Part shown: positions 52,602 to 61,632 of the stretch, piece by piece
How positions within the stretch are numbered: the stretch's first letter is position 1
How the letters are laid out: each line of letters opens with the position of its first letter
NCBI GenBank assembly: GCA_018433775.1
Contig: JAHDQN010000029.1
Span: forward strand, 94,850-158,849
Direction of reading: 5' to 3'
Source of the DNA: Deltaproteobacteria bacterium
GTDB lineage: Bacteria; Desulfobacterota; Desulfomonilia; UBA1062
Length of the DNA: 64,000 nt
Notes under the pieces: model-generated
The model's input: the letters and a program-made list of their open reading frames with translations, nothing else
Databases searched by the model: none
Told to the model about the DNA's origin: nothing
Program-made: the position numbers and the translations under genes

Positions 52602-53995
52602 ATGAAATGAAGAAAAAACCGTGGTCAGGCAGGTTCAGCCAGGACACCAACGGTCTGGTGGAGCGGCTCACCGAATCGGTGAGCACCGACGGGCGCCTCT
52701 TTGCCCAGGACATCGAGGGGAGCATCGCCCATGCGGAGATGCTCCGCGCCGCCGGTCTGCTGAGTGAGGATGAGGCGCGGGCCATCACGCAGGGCCTGCG
52801 CGAAATCGCCCGCGACATCGAGAGCGGGGCGTTCGTCTTCGACCCGGCCCTGGAAGACGTGCACATGAACATCGAGGTGGAGCTCACCAAAAGGATCGGC
52901 GAGCCGGGCAAGAAGCTGCACACGGCCCGGAGCCGCAACGACCAGGTGGCGACCGATTTCAGGCTCTACACCCGGGGCCGGCTCGGCGAGGTCCGGGTCA
53001 TGCTCGGGAGGCTCATGGCCACCCTCGTCGAGAAGGCCTCCGGCCACGTGGACACGATCATCCCGGGCATGACGCACCTGCAGCACGCCCAGCCCGTGTC
53101 CCTGGCCCACCACCTGCTCGCCTACGTCGAGATGTTCATGCGGGATTTCGACCGCGCGGGAGATGCGGCGAGGCGGCTCAACGTCTCCCCCTTGGGGAGC
53201 GCGGCCCTTGCCGGCACCCCGCACCCCATCGACCGGTTCATGACCGCCGCGCGTTTACAGTTCGACGAGCCCGGGCGCAACTCCATCGACGGCGTGAGCG
53301 ACCGGGACTTCGCGATCGAGGCCGTGTTCTGCGCGTCCGTGATCATGATGCACCTGAGCCGGCTTGCCGAGGAGATCGTCATCTGGAACTCGCAGCCCTT
53401 TTCCTGGGTCGTGCTGCCCGATGCCTTCTGCACCGGGAGCTCCATCATGCCCCAGAAAAAGAACCCGGACGTGGCCGAGCTGGTGCGGGGCAAGACCGGC
53501 GGCGTCTACGGCAGCCTGGTGGCCCTGCTCACCACGATGAAGGCGCTTCCCCTGGCGTACAACCGCGACATGCAGGAGGACAAGCCGCCCGTGATGGAGA
53601 GCCTGGACACGGTGCTCCTGTGCCTGGAGGCCATGGACGGGCTCGTGCAGGGTCTGGAGGTGAACCGCGAGGCCCTCGAGGGGTCCCTGAAGGCAGGGTT
53701 CATCACGGCCACGGACGTGGCGGACTATCTGGTGGAAAAGGGCGTGCCCTTCCGGGAGGCCCATCGCATCACCGGAGAGATCGTATCGCACCTCGCCTCG
53801 CGGGGAAAGGCGTTCGACGATCTGGGCGCAGAGGACTTCAGGAGGTTCAGCGATTCCTTCGGGCCCGACATCGTCTCCGTGATCAGGCCGGAGAGCTCGG
53901 TCGATCGCCGCAGGAGCTTCGGCGGCACGGCCCGGGCAAACGTGAAGGCCATGATCGAAGACGCGCGCGCACGGGTGGAGAGCCTTGAGGTCTAG
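52598..53995 (+). CDS. argH: Argininosuccinate lyase
   Basis: 465 aa fumarase/aspartase superfamily lyase, argininosuccinate to arginine + fumarate. Landmarks: [49 protein letters not shown], the catalytic-serine loop [23 protein letters not shown] 52598 overlaps argG as GTGA; ATG 52607 is an alternative. Last arginine gene of the run; a lipoprotein gene overlaps its end by 11 bp. Confidence 0.95.
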
Positions 53996-54371
53996 GTGCG
54001 CGATTCCGGCGGCCTGCGTGCTCGTCCTTGCCCTGACGCTGTGCGCGGGATGCGGCAGAAAGCTTCCGCCGCTTCCCCCGGGAGCGCCCGATGCCGTCGA
54101 GCTGGTCTCGGCGGACTTCGAGGAGAATGAAGTGGTCGTGAAGGCCCGGTGCAACATGCCGGGGAGCACGGTCACCCTCCTGGGAAAGCCCAAAGGCCTC
54201 TGCCCTTCCTGCACCGACGACCTGGTGCGCAAGGACGAGACGTTCGTGGAAGAGGCGGGGATCGTCCGCCTGCGGGATGCCGACCCGGACGCGCCCTACA
54301 TGGTCTACCGGCTTGCCTTTAGCAAGGGCACCCTCGTCTGGATGACCGATGCGCGGGTCGTGAGACGGTGA
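53985..54371 (+). CDS. Small lipoprotein between argH and lysA
   Basis: 128 aa. TTG start at 53985 inside the argH end (GGAG 4 bases upstream) gives a basic n-region [22 protein letters not shown] with lipobox CAGC at about residue 23, followed by GRKLPPLPPGAPDAVELV. Two further Cys (GLCPSCTDD) occur in the mature part, which looks like a small beta-rich domain. The position before lysA recalls the LppL/LptM lipoprotein of gammaproteobacteria, but this protein is twice as long and homology is not demonstrable by eye. Role unknown. Confidence 0.7.
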   Translation: MRSRCAIPAACVLVLALTLCAGCGRKLPPLPPGAPDAVELVSADFEENEVVVKARCNMPGSTVTLLGKPKGLCPSCTDDLVRKDETFVEEAGIVRLRDADPDAPYMVYRLAFSKGTLVWMTDARVVRR

Positions 54372-54422
54372 GGGGGCCGGAGCGCCAAGCTCACGTGGCT
54401 TAGAAAAGACAAGGAGAAAGGA

Positions 54423-55682
54423 ATGCACGATTTCGAGTACAGGCAGGGAAAGCTCCACTGCGGTGAGGTGCCGCTGGAGGAGATCGCGGAGAAGGTGGGC
54501 ACCCCCTTCTACTGCTACAGCCTCCCCACGCTCCGCCGGCACATCGATGCCTTCGAGGAGCCCCTTTCCGGCGTGGACCACCAGACCTGCTTTGCCATGA
54601 AGGCCAACGCCAATCTCGCGATCCTGAGCTACATGGCGTACCGGGGCCTGGGAGCCGACGTGGTCTCGGGCGGCGATCTCTTTCGGGCGCTCAAGGCGGG
54701 CATCCCGGGCGGGAAGATCGTGTACTCCGGCGTGGGCAAGACCCCGGCGGAGATCGACATGGCCATCGAGGCCGGGATCATGATGTTCAACATCGAGAGC
54801 GCCCAGGAGCTCGAGGTGATCAACGAGCGCGCCGGGATGCTCGGCAGGAAGGCGCCGGTCTCCATCCGGGTCAACCCCGACGTGGACCCCATGACCCACC
54901 CCTACATCTCCACCGGCCTCAAGGAGAACAAGTTCGGGATCGACGTGGAGGGCTCCCTGGCGCAGTACCTCAAGGCAAGGGACATGGAGCACATCGAGAT
55001 CGTGGGCATCGACTGCCACATCGGGAGCCAGCTCACGGATTTGAGCCCCTTCATCGACGCGGTCGGGCGGCTCAAGATGCTCATAGGCAGGCTTGAGGAA
55101 CACGGGATCGCGCTTGAGTATCTCGACCTGGGCGGCGGGCTCGGCATCACCTATTCGGACGAGGAGCCTCCCCATCCCCGCGACTATGCCCGGGCCGTGC
55201 TCGACGCGGTGGGGCCTCTGGGCCTGAAGGTGATATTCGAGCCCGGCAGGGTGATCGTGGGCAATGCAGGCGTGCTTGTCACCCGGGTGCTCTACCGCAA
55301 GCAGACGAAAAGCAAGACCTTCATCGTGGTGGACGCGGGGATGAGTGACCTCATCCGGCCTTCCCTGTACGGGGCCTACCACGACATCAGGCCGGTTCGG
55401 GAAAAGACCGGGGACCGGGAACAGGCGGACGTGGTGGGGCCCATCTGTGAATCCGGGGATTTTCTGGCCAAGAACCGGGACCTTCCCATGCTGGTCCGGG
55501 ATGACCTGATCGCGGTCATGAGCGCGGGGGCCTACGGGTTCACCATGGCGTCAAACTACAACTCGCGGCCCAAGCCGCCCGAGGTTCTGGTGGATGGCGC
55601 TCGGTATCATGTGGTATTGAACAGGCAGACCTACGAAGACCTGGTATCCGGGGAGACGGTTCCCCGGGAGATACTTGCATAG
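54423..55682 (+). CDS. lysA: Diaminopimelate decarboxylase
   Basis: 419 aa PLP (alanine-racemase fold type III) enzyme, meso-diaminopimelate to lysine. Landmarks: TPFYCYSLPTLRRHI, PLP lysine in CFAMKANANLAIL, GADVVSGGDLFRAL, VSIRVNPDVDP, GLKENKFGID, DCHIGSQLTDL, LDLGGGLGI, EPGRVIVGNAGVLV, and CESGDFLAKNRDLP near the C-terminus. AAGGAGAAAGGA precedes ATG 54423. Followed 13 bp later by dapA. Confidence 0.96.
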   Translation: MHDFEYRQGKLHCGEVPLEEIAEKVGTPFYCYSLPTLRRHIDAFEEPLSGVDHQTCFAMKANANLAILSYMAYRGLGADVVSGGDLFRALKAGIPGGKIVYSGVGKTPAEIDMAIEAGIMMFNIESAQELEVINERAGMLGRKAPVSIRVNPDVDPMTHPYISTGLKENKFGIDVEGSLAQYLKARDMEHIEIVGIDCHIGSQLTDLSPFIDAVGRLKMLIGRLEEHGIALEYLDLGGGLGITYSDEEPPHPRDYARAVLDAVGPLGLKVIFEPGRVIVGNAGVLVTRVLYRKQTKSKTFIVVDAGMSDLIRPSLYGAYHDIRPVREKTGDREQADVVGPICESGDFLAKNRDLPMLVRDDLIAVMSAGAYGFTMASNYNSRPKPPEVLVDGARYHVVLNRQTYEDLVSGETVPREILA

Positions 55683-55695
55683 ACAGGGGGAACAG

Positions 55696-56571
55696 ATGTT
55701 TTCAGGAGCGATCGTTGCCATCGTCACACCATTCAGAGACGGGGAGATCGACGAGAAGGCCTTCCGCGATCTGATCAATTTCCAGATCGATGCGGGCGTC
55801 TCGGGGATCGTGCCCTGCGGGACAACAGGAGAGTCTGCGACGCTCACCCATAAAGAGCACGAACGGGTGATCGACATCTGTGTGGCAGAGGTGGGGGGAC
55901 GGGTCCCGGTGATCGCCGGAACCGGCTCCAACTCCACGGCCGAGGCCATCCGGCTCACCAGGCACGCCAAGGAGGCGGGGGCGGACGCGGCCCTGCTCAT
56001 CACGCCCTACTATAACAAGCCCACCCAGAAAGGGCTCTTCGAGCACTACGCCGCCGTGGCGGCCGCCTGTGACATCCCGCAGGTCCTCTACAACGTTCCC
56101 GGCAGGACCGGGGTGAACATGGCGGTGGAAACCATCGTCTCGCTGGCCAAGATCGAGGTGATCGTGGGCATCAAGGAGGCCAGCGGTGATCTGGTCAAGT
56201 GCTCCTACGTGGTCCGGGACACCCGGGACGACTTCTGCCTGCTCTCGGGCGAAGACGCCCTGAACCTTCCCATCCTCTGCGCGGGAGGGACGGGCGCCAT
56301 CTCGGTGACGGCCAATGTCGTGCCCGGAAAGCTCGCCGCGCTCATGAAGGCATGGTCTGCAGGCGACGTCCGGACCGCGCAGCAGATCCACTTCGAGCTG
56401 CTGGAGATGAACGACGCCATGTTCATCGAGACCAACCCCATCCCGGTCAAGACGGCGCTCGCGCTGATGGGCAAGGTCAGGGAGGAGTTCAAGCTGCCCC
56501 TGTGCACCATGGGCGGGGCGAACAGGGAGAGGCTCGCCCGGACCCTGGCGAAATACGGGTGCATCGACTGA
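55696..56571 (+). CDS. dapA: 4-hydroxy-tetrahydrodipicolinate synthase
   Basis: 291 aa TIM-barrel aldolase, pyruvate + aspartate semialdehyde, first committed step of DAP/lysine synthesis. Landmarks: SGAIVAIVTPF, GIVPCGTTGESATLTHKEH, YYNKPTQKGLFEHY, LYNVPGRTGVNM, Schiff-base lysine in VIVGIKEASGD. ATG 55696 with GGGGGAA 4-6 bases upstream; a longer in-frame start at 55675 overlaps lysA. 48 bp before dapB. Confidence 0.96.
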   Translation: MFSGAIVAIVTPFRDGEIDEKAFRDLINFQIDAGVSGIVPCGTTGESATLTHKEHERVIDICVAEVGGRVPVIAGTGSNSTAEAIRLTRHAKEAGADAALLITPYYNKPTQKGLFEHYAAVAAACDIPQVLYNVPGRTGVNMAVETIVSLAKIEVIVGIKEASGDLVKCSYVVRDTRDDFCLLSGEDALNLPILCAGGTGAISVTANVVPGKLAALMKAWSAGDVRTAQQIHFELLEMNDAMFIETNPIPVKTALALMGKVREEFKLPLCTMGGANRERLARTLAKYGCID

Positions 56572-56619
56572 GACCTATCGAAGAAGAATAGAAGAAGAGA
56601 TATTCCGGAGGACGATCCG

Positions 56620-57426
56620 ATGATCAGAACAGGCGTGACCGGGGCCGCGGGCAGGATGGGCTCGCTCATCATCCGCGGCGTGGTGGAGTCGGGGGACATG
56701 GAGATCGCCGGGGCGCTCGAGGCCGCCGGCCATCCCTGCATCGACTCCGATGTGGGTGTCGTCATCGGCGGAGGACAGAGGGGGGTCAGGATCAGCGACA
56801 CCCTGGAAGCCGCCTTTGAAACCACGGACGTGATCATCGACTTCACCTTTCCGGAGGCCACCGTGAAGGCGGCCCGGTATGCCGCTTCCGCAGGCAAGGC
56901 CATGGTGATCGGGACCACCGGCTTCACGGATGGCGAAATCGAGGAGATCCGCTCCTGTGCGCAGGCCATCCCCATTGTCGCGGCACCGAACATGAGCATC
57001 GGCGTGAACGTCATGTTCAAGGTGGCCTCCCTGCTCGCGAGCCTCCTGGGGGAAGACTACGACGTGGAGATCGTCGAGGCCCATCACCGGCTCAAGAAGG
57101 ACGCGCCCTCGGGCACGGCCATGGGGCTCGCCCGGGCCGTCGCACAGGCCAGGGGCGAGGACTTGAGGGACCTTGCCCGCTATGAGCGCCACGGGATGAT
57201 CGGCCCCAGACCCAAGGGTGAGATCGGCATCCAGACCATCCGGGCAGGCGATATCGTGGGGGACCACACCGTGTACTTCGCGGGCAACAACGAGCGCATC
57301 GAGATCACCCATCGCGCGCACACCAGGCAGAACTTCGCCCAGGGAGCGATCCGCGCCGCCCGCTGGGTCCAGGGCAAGGCCCCGGGAATGTACACCATGA
57401 TGGATGTGCTGGGGCTTGAGCCATGA
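56620..57426 (+). CDS. dapB: 4-hydroxy-tetrahydrodipicolinate reductase
   Basis: 268 aa, NAD(P)H-dependent reduction to tetrahydrodipicolinate. N-terminal nucleotide site GVTGAAGRMGSLIIR, IDFTFPEATV, GTTGF, catalytic EAHHRLKKDAPSGTAMGLA, and GDIVGDHTVYFAGNNERIEITHRA at the C-terminus. GGAGGA before ATG 56620. It overlaps the FAH gene by 4 bp (ATGA). Confidence 0.96.
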   Translation: MIRTGVTGAAGRMGSLIIRGVVESGDMEIAGALEAAGHPCIDSDVGVVIGGGQRGVRISDTLEAAFETTDVIIDFTFPEATVKAARYAASAGKAMVIGTTGFTDGEIEEIRSCAQAIPIVAAPNMSIGVNVMFKVASLLASLLGEDYDVEIVEAHHRLKKDAPSGTAMGLARAVAQARGEDLRDLARYERHGMIGPRPKGEIGIQTIRAGDIVGDHTVYFAGNNERIEITHRAHTRQNFAQGAIRAARWVQGKAPGMYTMMDVLGLEP

Positions 57427-58166
57427 AGATCGGAAGGGGGGTCGTGGCCGGGGGAAAGATAGTTCCCTTTGCCACCGAAGACGGACAGAGTTTTTTCGCA
57501 TATGACCCGGACACCCGCGCAGTCGGGGAGGCGCTTGAGATCGAGCGCATTGCGGCGCCCGTGATCCCGGGCAAGATCATCGCCGTGGGGCTGAACTACC
57601 GGGATCATGCACAGGAAATGGCATTGGAGCTCCCGAGCGAGCCCATCCTGTTCATGAAGCCCTCGAGTAGCGTCATCGGTCCGGACGAGACGATCCGCTA
57701 TCCCGCGCAGTCCTCCCGGGTGGATTACGAGGCAGAGCTCGCCGTGGTGATCGGCAGGACCTGCAGGGACGTCGATGCCGCGTCCGCACGGGATTATATC
57801 CTGGGTTACACCTGCCTCAACGACGTCACGGCCCGGGACCTCCAGGCAAAGGACGGGCAGTGGACCCGCGCGAAGTCGTTCGACACCTTCGCACCCATGG
57901 GGCCGTGGATCGTCACCGGTCTGGACGATCCCCACGATCTGGCCGTCATTGCGCGGCTCAACGGGGAGGTCCGGCAGTCGTCGAACACGGCGAACCTGAT
58001 ATTTACGGTGTTCGACCTCGTGGAGTTCATATCGCACATCATGACCCTTGAGCCCGGGGACGTCATCGCCACGGGCACCCCGTCGGGCGTCGGCCCCATG
58101 GCGCGCGGGGACATCGTGGAGATAGAGATCGACGGCATCGGAGTACTGAAAAATACGGTAGGATAA
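57423..58166 (+). CDS. Fumarylacetoacetate hydrolase family protein
   Basis: 247 aa FAH-superfamily enzyme. Core: IPGKIIAVGLNYRDHAQEM, EPILFMKPSSSVIGPDETI, metal-binding VDYEAELAVVIGR (D-x-E-x-E), GYTCLNDVTARDLQ, AKSFDTFAPMGPWIV, and GDVIATGTPSGVGPM. Family members hydrolyse acylpyruvates, decarboxylate oxaloacetate or isomerise aromatic ring-cleavage products. A role as oxaloacetate tautomerase/decarboxylase or acylpyruvase fits most bacterial homologues of this length; no aromatic pathway is adjacent. Coupled to dapB by ATGA overlap, 2 bp before folK. Confidence 0.9.
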   Translation: MKIGRGVVAGGKIVPFATEDGQSFFAYDPDTRAVGEALEIERIAAPVIPGKIIAVGLNYRDHAQEMALELPSEPILFMKPSSSVIGPDETIRYPAQSSRVDYEAELAVVIGRTCRDVDAASARDYILGYTCLNDVTARDLQAKDGQWTRAKSFDTFAPMGPWIVTGLDDPHDLAVIARLNGEVRQSSNTANLIFTVFDLVEFISHIMTLEPGDVIATGTPSGVGPMARGDIVEIEIDGIGVLKNTVG

Positions 58167-58168
58167 GC

Positions 58169-58657
58169 ATGAGAGGGTACCTATCGCTGGGCTCCAATCT
58201 CGGAGACAGGCGGTGTCATCTCGAAACAGCGCTGGAAAAACTCCGGCAGGCGGATGTTCAGGTCACGTCCGTGTCCCGGATCTATGAAACCCGGGCCGTG
58301 GAAGTGAGCGGCCCCCAGGAGAACTACTTCAACCTGGTCGCTGCCGTCGAATATAGCGGATCGCCTCATGATCTGCTCCGGATCTGCCGGCGGATAGAAG
58401 GCGAGCTGGGAAGACAGCGGCCCTACCCCCACGCACCCAGAACCGTCGACATCGATATCCTGCTCGTGGAGGGGGTGCATCTGTCGACGCCCGATCTCGA
58501 GATCCCCCATCCGAAAATGGAGAATCGTGCGTTTGTCATATTCCCGCTTTCCGAGGTCGCGCCCGGTGTTGTATTACCCTCTGGAAGGGGTATAATAGAG
58601 GTAAAGAACAGCTTGCCCCATGACGAGATAGTAGGGGTGCTCAAAAAAACCCCATGA
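58169..58657 (+). CDS. folK: 2-amino-4-hydroxy-6-hydroxymethyldihydropteridine pyrophosphokinase
   Basis: 162 aa HPPK, ATP-dependent pyrophosphorylation of the pterin in folate synthesis. Landmarks: GYLSLGSNLGDRRCHLETAL, SRIYETRAVE, PQENYFNLVAAVEY, the catalytic segment RPYPHAPRTVDIDILLVEG, LEIPHPKMENRAFVIFPLSEVAP. Length and motifs are canonical. Two bp after the FAH gene; its stop overlaps the start of the response regulator-kinase gene. Confidence 0.95.
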   Translation: MRGYLSLGSNLGDRRCHLETALEKLRQADVQVTSVSRIYETRAVEVSGPQENYFNLVAAVEYSGSPHDLLRICRRIEGELGRQRPYPHAPRTVDIDILLVEGVHLSTPDLEIPHPKMENRAFVIFPLSEVAPGVVLPSGRGIIEVKNSLPHDEIVGVLKKTP

Positions 58658-60174
58658 TGGACGAAAAACAGAAAAAAACGTGGAAAATTCTGATGGCGGA
58701 TGACAACCGCCAGGTCAACGATGTGGTCAGAGAGACCCTGACTGAGTACGGGTTCGAGGTGATCCAGGCCTTCGACGGCAGGCAGGCGTACGCCGCCTTC
58801 GAGGAAGGGAAGCCCGATCTGGTCTTTCTCGACTACCTCATGCCCGAGATCGACGGTCTGGGCGTGCTGAAAAAGATCAAGCACAAGGATCCCAACGCCT
58901 TCGTGGTCTTCATCACGGGCGAGGGCTCGGAGGATGTGGCGGTCCAGGCCATGAAGGCCGGGGCCAGCGACTACATCACCAAGCCCCTTTCGCCGCCCGA
59001 TCTCGTTCACGTGGCGAACAAGCTCATCAGAGAGCACGAGATCCTGCTGGAGAACATCCGGCTCAAGAACCGGGGCGATGCCTACAAGGACTACATGGTG
59101 ACCATCACCGAGACCATGGGTGAGGCCGTGATCACCATCGACAGCAAGGGCACGATCCAGTTCATGAACTCCATGGCCCGGAAATTCTGGGGCGGGCTGA
59201 ACGAGATGAAAAACAAGCCCGTGGACGTGCTCATCCCCGACCCGAGCGTGCACATCCTCCAGGACATCATGCAGGCGTTTTCCAGCGGGATGGACCGCTT
59301 CGAGCAGGAGTATGCGTTCCGGAAGCTCGACGGAAGCATTTTCTCCGGGCTCCTGAGCGCATCACCGCTGAAAAGCGAGAAATATGCCGGGGGCACCGTG
59401 CTGGTGGTGAGGGATCTCACGGACATCGAAATGATGCGCAGGCAGATCATCAACGCGGAGAAGCTCGCCTCCCTGGGCAAGGTGGTGGAGGGGGTGGCCC
59501 ACGAGATCCGGAACTCGCTCACCTCACTCGGAGGATTTTCCCGGCGGTTGAGCCGGTCCGTGGGGGAGAATTCCACGCAGAAGGTGTATGTGGACTATAT
59601 CATCGAGGACGTCAAGCGGCTCGAAGCCATGATCATGGACATCGAGGAATACGTGAACTACACCAAGATCCACCGCCCCAACTTCGTGAAGACCGACATC
59701 CAGGAGGTCGTTGACGAGGCGCTCATCAAGACCTTTGGTTCGGGCAGGTTCAGCGGGGTGGCCTATGAGGTGAACATGCCCGAGCACCTCGAAGAGATCG
59801 AGGCCGACCATAACTACCTGGTCGAGGCGTTCTGGCACCTGTTTGTCAATGCGTGCGAGTCAATGCAGGGCAAGGGGGTCATGGAGATCACGGTGGGCCT
59901 GCACCCCCAGTATCTCATTGTGGACGTCATCGATTCTGGCAGGGGCATTCCCAGCGACGAGATCAAGGACATCTTCAACCCGTTCTATACCTCCAAGGTC
60001 CGGGGCGCCGGGCTCGGGCTCTCGAAGGTCTACATGATCATCGAGGAGCACGGCGGGTTCATCTCCGTGAACAGCGCCGTGGGCAAAGGCACGAGGATCC
60101 GCGTGTTTCTCTCCCGCAAACATGCGGCCAAAGGGCTGGGTATTCCGCCCGCCGAGGCGAGCAACGGGCGCTGA
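58654..60174 (+). CDS. Response regulator - PAS - histidine kinase hybrid
   Basis: 506 aa soluble protein. N-terminal receiver (about 10-125: LMADDNRQ, phospho-Asp in LVFLDYLMPEIDG, ITGEGS, ITKP), PAS (about 150-270), HisKA with VVEGVAHEIRNSLTSLGGFSRR (His near 287), HATPase with HLFVNACESM, DVIDSGRGIPSDEI and GAGLGLSKVYMIIEEHGG. The receiver-first order lets one kinase be controlled by another. It starts inside the folK stop (ATGATG), so it is co-transcribed with biosynthetic genes, an odd place for a signalling gene. Output unknown. Confidence 0.9.
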   Translation: MMDEKQKKTWKILMADDNRQVNDVVRETLTEYGFEVIQAFDGRQAYAAFEEGKPDLVFLDYLMPEIDGLGVLKKIKHKDPNAFVVFITGEGSEDVAVQAMKAGASDYITKPLSPPDLVHVANKLIREHEILLENIRLKNRGDAYKDYMVTITETMGEAVITIDSKGTIQFMNSMARKFWGGLNEMKNKPVDVLIPDPSVHILQDIMQAFSSGMDRFEQEYAFRKLDGSIFSGLLSASPLKSEKYAGGTVLVVRDLTDIEMMRRQIINAEKLASLGKVVEGVAHEIRNSLTSLGGFSRRLSRSVGENSTQKVYVDYIIEDVKRLEAMIMDIEEYVNYTKIHRPNFVKTDIQEVVDEALIKTFGSGRFSGVAYEVNMPEHLEEIEADHNYLVEAFWHLFVNACESMQGKGVMEITVGLHPQYLIVDVIDSGRGIPSDEIKDIFNPFYTSKVRGAGLGLSKVYMIIEEHGGFISVNSAVGKGTRIRVFLSRKHAAKGLGIPPAEASNGR

Positions 60175-60377
60175 CGCCGGCAGGGCGGGACGATGATGAT
60201 CCCCCCGGACGGGCTGAAAGGCTTGTTCATCCGAATCTTCCCTCGAGTCAGCGATTTCAGGACGAGCATGAGGGGGCTCATTCACTGTGGGCTTGCGGTA
60301 TAAGGCACGAGAGGAGGGGTTGTCCTTGACGGGATCATACTGTTGATGAAAAAATTCTTCATGACGATAAGAAGGTC

Positions 60378-60989
60378 ATGATTTTCCGGAGGCATGGATT
60401 GGAAGACAAGGGCGGAACCGTCTGGAGCAGGGGCTTAAGCGTTGCGGTATTCCTGCTCGTTCTGTGCGTCTCCCCGGTCCTGGCCGACATTTACGTAAAG
60501 CGGCTGCCCGACGGCACCATGTGCTACACGAACTTTCCCACAGGCAACGACTGGGGCATATATATCAAAGAACGCACCTATGAGCCCCGTGCCGGCTGCC
60601 GCAGGTCCGACTTCGACGGCCTGATCCGGCAGATCGCCCTGAACGAGGGCGTCGATCCCCAGCTCATCAGAGGCATCGTGCAGGTGGAGTCACAGTTCAA
60701 TCCCCGGGCAAGGTCTTCGAAGGGGGCGATGGGCCTCATGCAGCTCATGCCCGAGACCGCGACCCTCATGGGCATCAGGGATCCGTGGGACCCGCAGGAG
60801 AACATCACCGCAGGCACGCGGTACTTCTCCTCCCTCATGAAGAGATATAGAGGAGACGTCGCCAAGGCTCTGGCGGCCTATAACGCGGGGCCCACAGCAG
60901 TTGACAGCTATAACGGAATTCCTCCCTACCAAGAGACGCGCGAGTATGTTAAGAATGTGCTTGCCATTTTCAACGGAGGGAGGATGTGA
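60378..60989 (+). CDS. Lytic transglycosylase (SLT/GH23), secreted
   Basis: 203 aa. Signal peptide (LSVAVFLLVLCVSPVLA then DIYVKRL), an N-terminal DUF4124-like strand pair (DIYVKRLPDGTMCYTNFP), and a soluble-lytic-transglycosylase domain about 75-200: catalytic Glu in IVQVESQFNPRARSSKGAMGLMQLMP, then AGTRYFSSLMKRYRGD and ALAAYNAGPTAVD. It cleaves peptidoglycan glycan in the periplasm. AAGAAGG precedes ATG 60378. pgsA follows 6 bp later. Confidence 0.92.
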   Translation: MIFRRHGLEDKGGTVWSRGLSVAVFLLVLCVSPVLADIYVKRLPDGTMCYTNFPTGNDWGIYIKERTYEPRAGCRRSDFDGLIRQIALNEGVDPQLIRGIVQVESQFNPRARSSKGAMGLMQLMPETATLMGIRDPWDPQENITAGTRYFSSLMKRYRGDVAKALAAYNAGPTAVDSYNGIPPYQETREYVKNVLAIFNGGRM

Positions 60990-60995
60990 CCGAAG

Positions 60996-61535
60996 ATGAA
61001 CATCGCAAACGCACTGACCATATCGCGAATCGCCGTGGTGCCGGTCATTGCCGCACTGCTCTTCTTCGATAACCCCCCCGCATCTCTCGCTGCAGCCGTT
61101 CTCTTTACCGCGGCCACCATCACCGACTATCTCGACGGCTATTTTGCCCGGCGGATGAACATCGTCTCCGACCTGGGCAAGCTCCTGGATCCCCTGGCCG
61201 ACAAGCTGCTCATCGCCACCGTGCTCATCATGCTCATCCCCTTGGGCAGGGTTCCGGCCTGGATCGTCGCCGTCATCATCGCACGCGAGCTCGCGGTGAC
61301 CGGGGTGAGGGGCATGGCCTCGGACAGGCACGTGGTGATCTCGGCGAGCTGGCTGGGCAAGTACAAGACAGCGTTTCAGTGCACGGCCGTGATCCCGCTG
61401 CTGGTTCACTATCCCATCCTGGGTCTGCAGTTTCAGGAGGCGGGCGAGTTCTTCCTGTGGATCGCACTCTTCTTCACCCTCTGGTCGGGCTGGGACTATA
61501 TCGCGGGATACATCAGGGAAAACATCGGATCATAA
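60996..61535 (+). CDS. pgsA: CDP-diacylglycerol-glycerol-3-phosphate 3-phosphatidyltransferase
   Basis: 179 aa inner-membrane CDP-alcohol phosphatidyltransferase, makes phosphatidylglycerophosphate. N-terminal NIANALTISRIAVVPVIAAL and the signature D-G-x2-A-R-x8-G-x3-D-x3-D in LDGYFARRMNIVSDLGKLLDPLADK, followed by four hydrophobic helices. ATG 60996, 6 bp after the transglycosylase gene. A weak AGCCGGG/CCCGGCT stem (61542-61577) separates it from the convergent ABC gene. Confidence 0.94.
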   Translation: MNIANALTISRIAVVPVIAALLFFDNPPASLAAAVLFTAATITDYLDGYFARRMNIVSDLGKLLDPLADKLLIATVLIMLIPLGRVPAWIVAVIIARELAVTGVRGMASDRHVVISASWLGKYKTAFQCTAVIPLLVHYPILGLQFQEAGEFFLWIALFFTLWSGWDYIAGYIRENIGS

Positions 61536-61541
61536 AAAGAA

Positions 61542-61577
61542 AGCCGGGAGAAGACCGTCAACCGGAATCCCCCGGCT
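61542..61577. terminator. Possible shared terminator between convergent genes
   Basis: AGCCGGG (61542-61548) and CCCGGCT (61571-61577) form a 7-bp stem with a long loop between pgsA and the convergent ABC gene; an A-run lies on the left side, so it would fit better as a terminator of the minus-strand gene. Weak. Confidence 0.35.
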
Positions 61578-61632
61578 CCTTGGTTCCGGGATTGGCTGCG
61601 AGCAGGCAGTATTGCGGTAAAACCCGCCTGCA

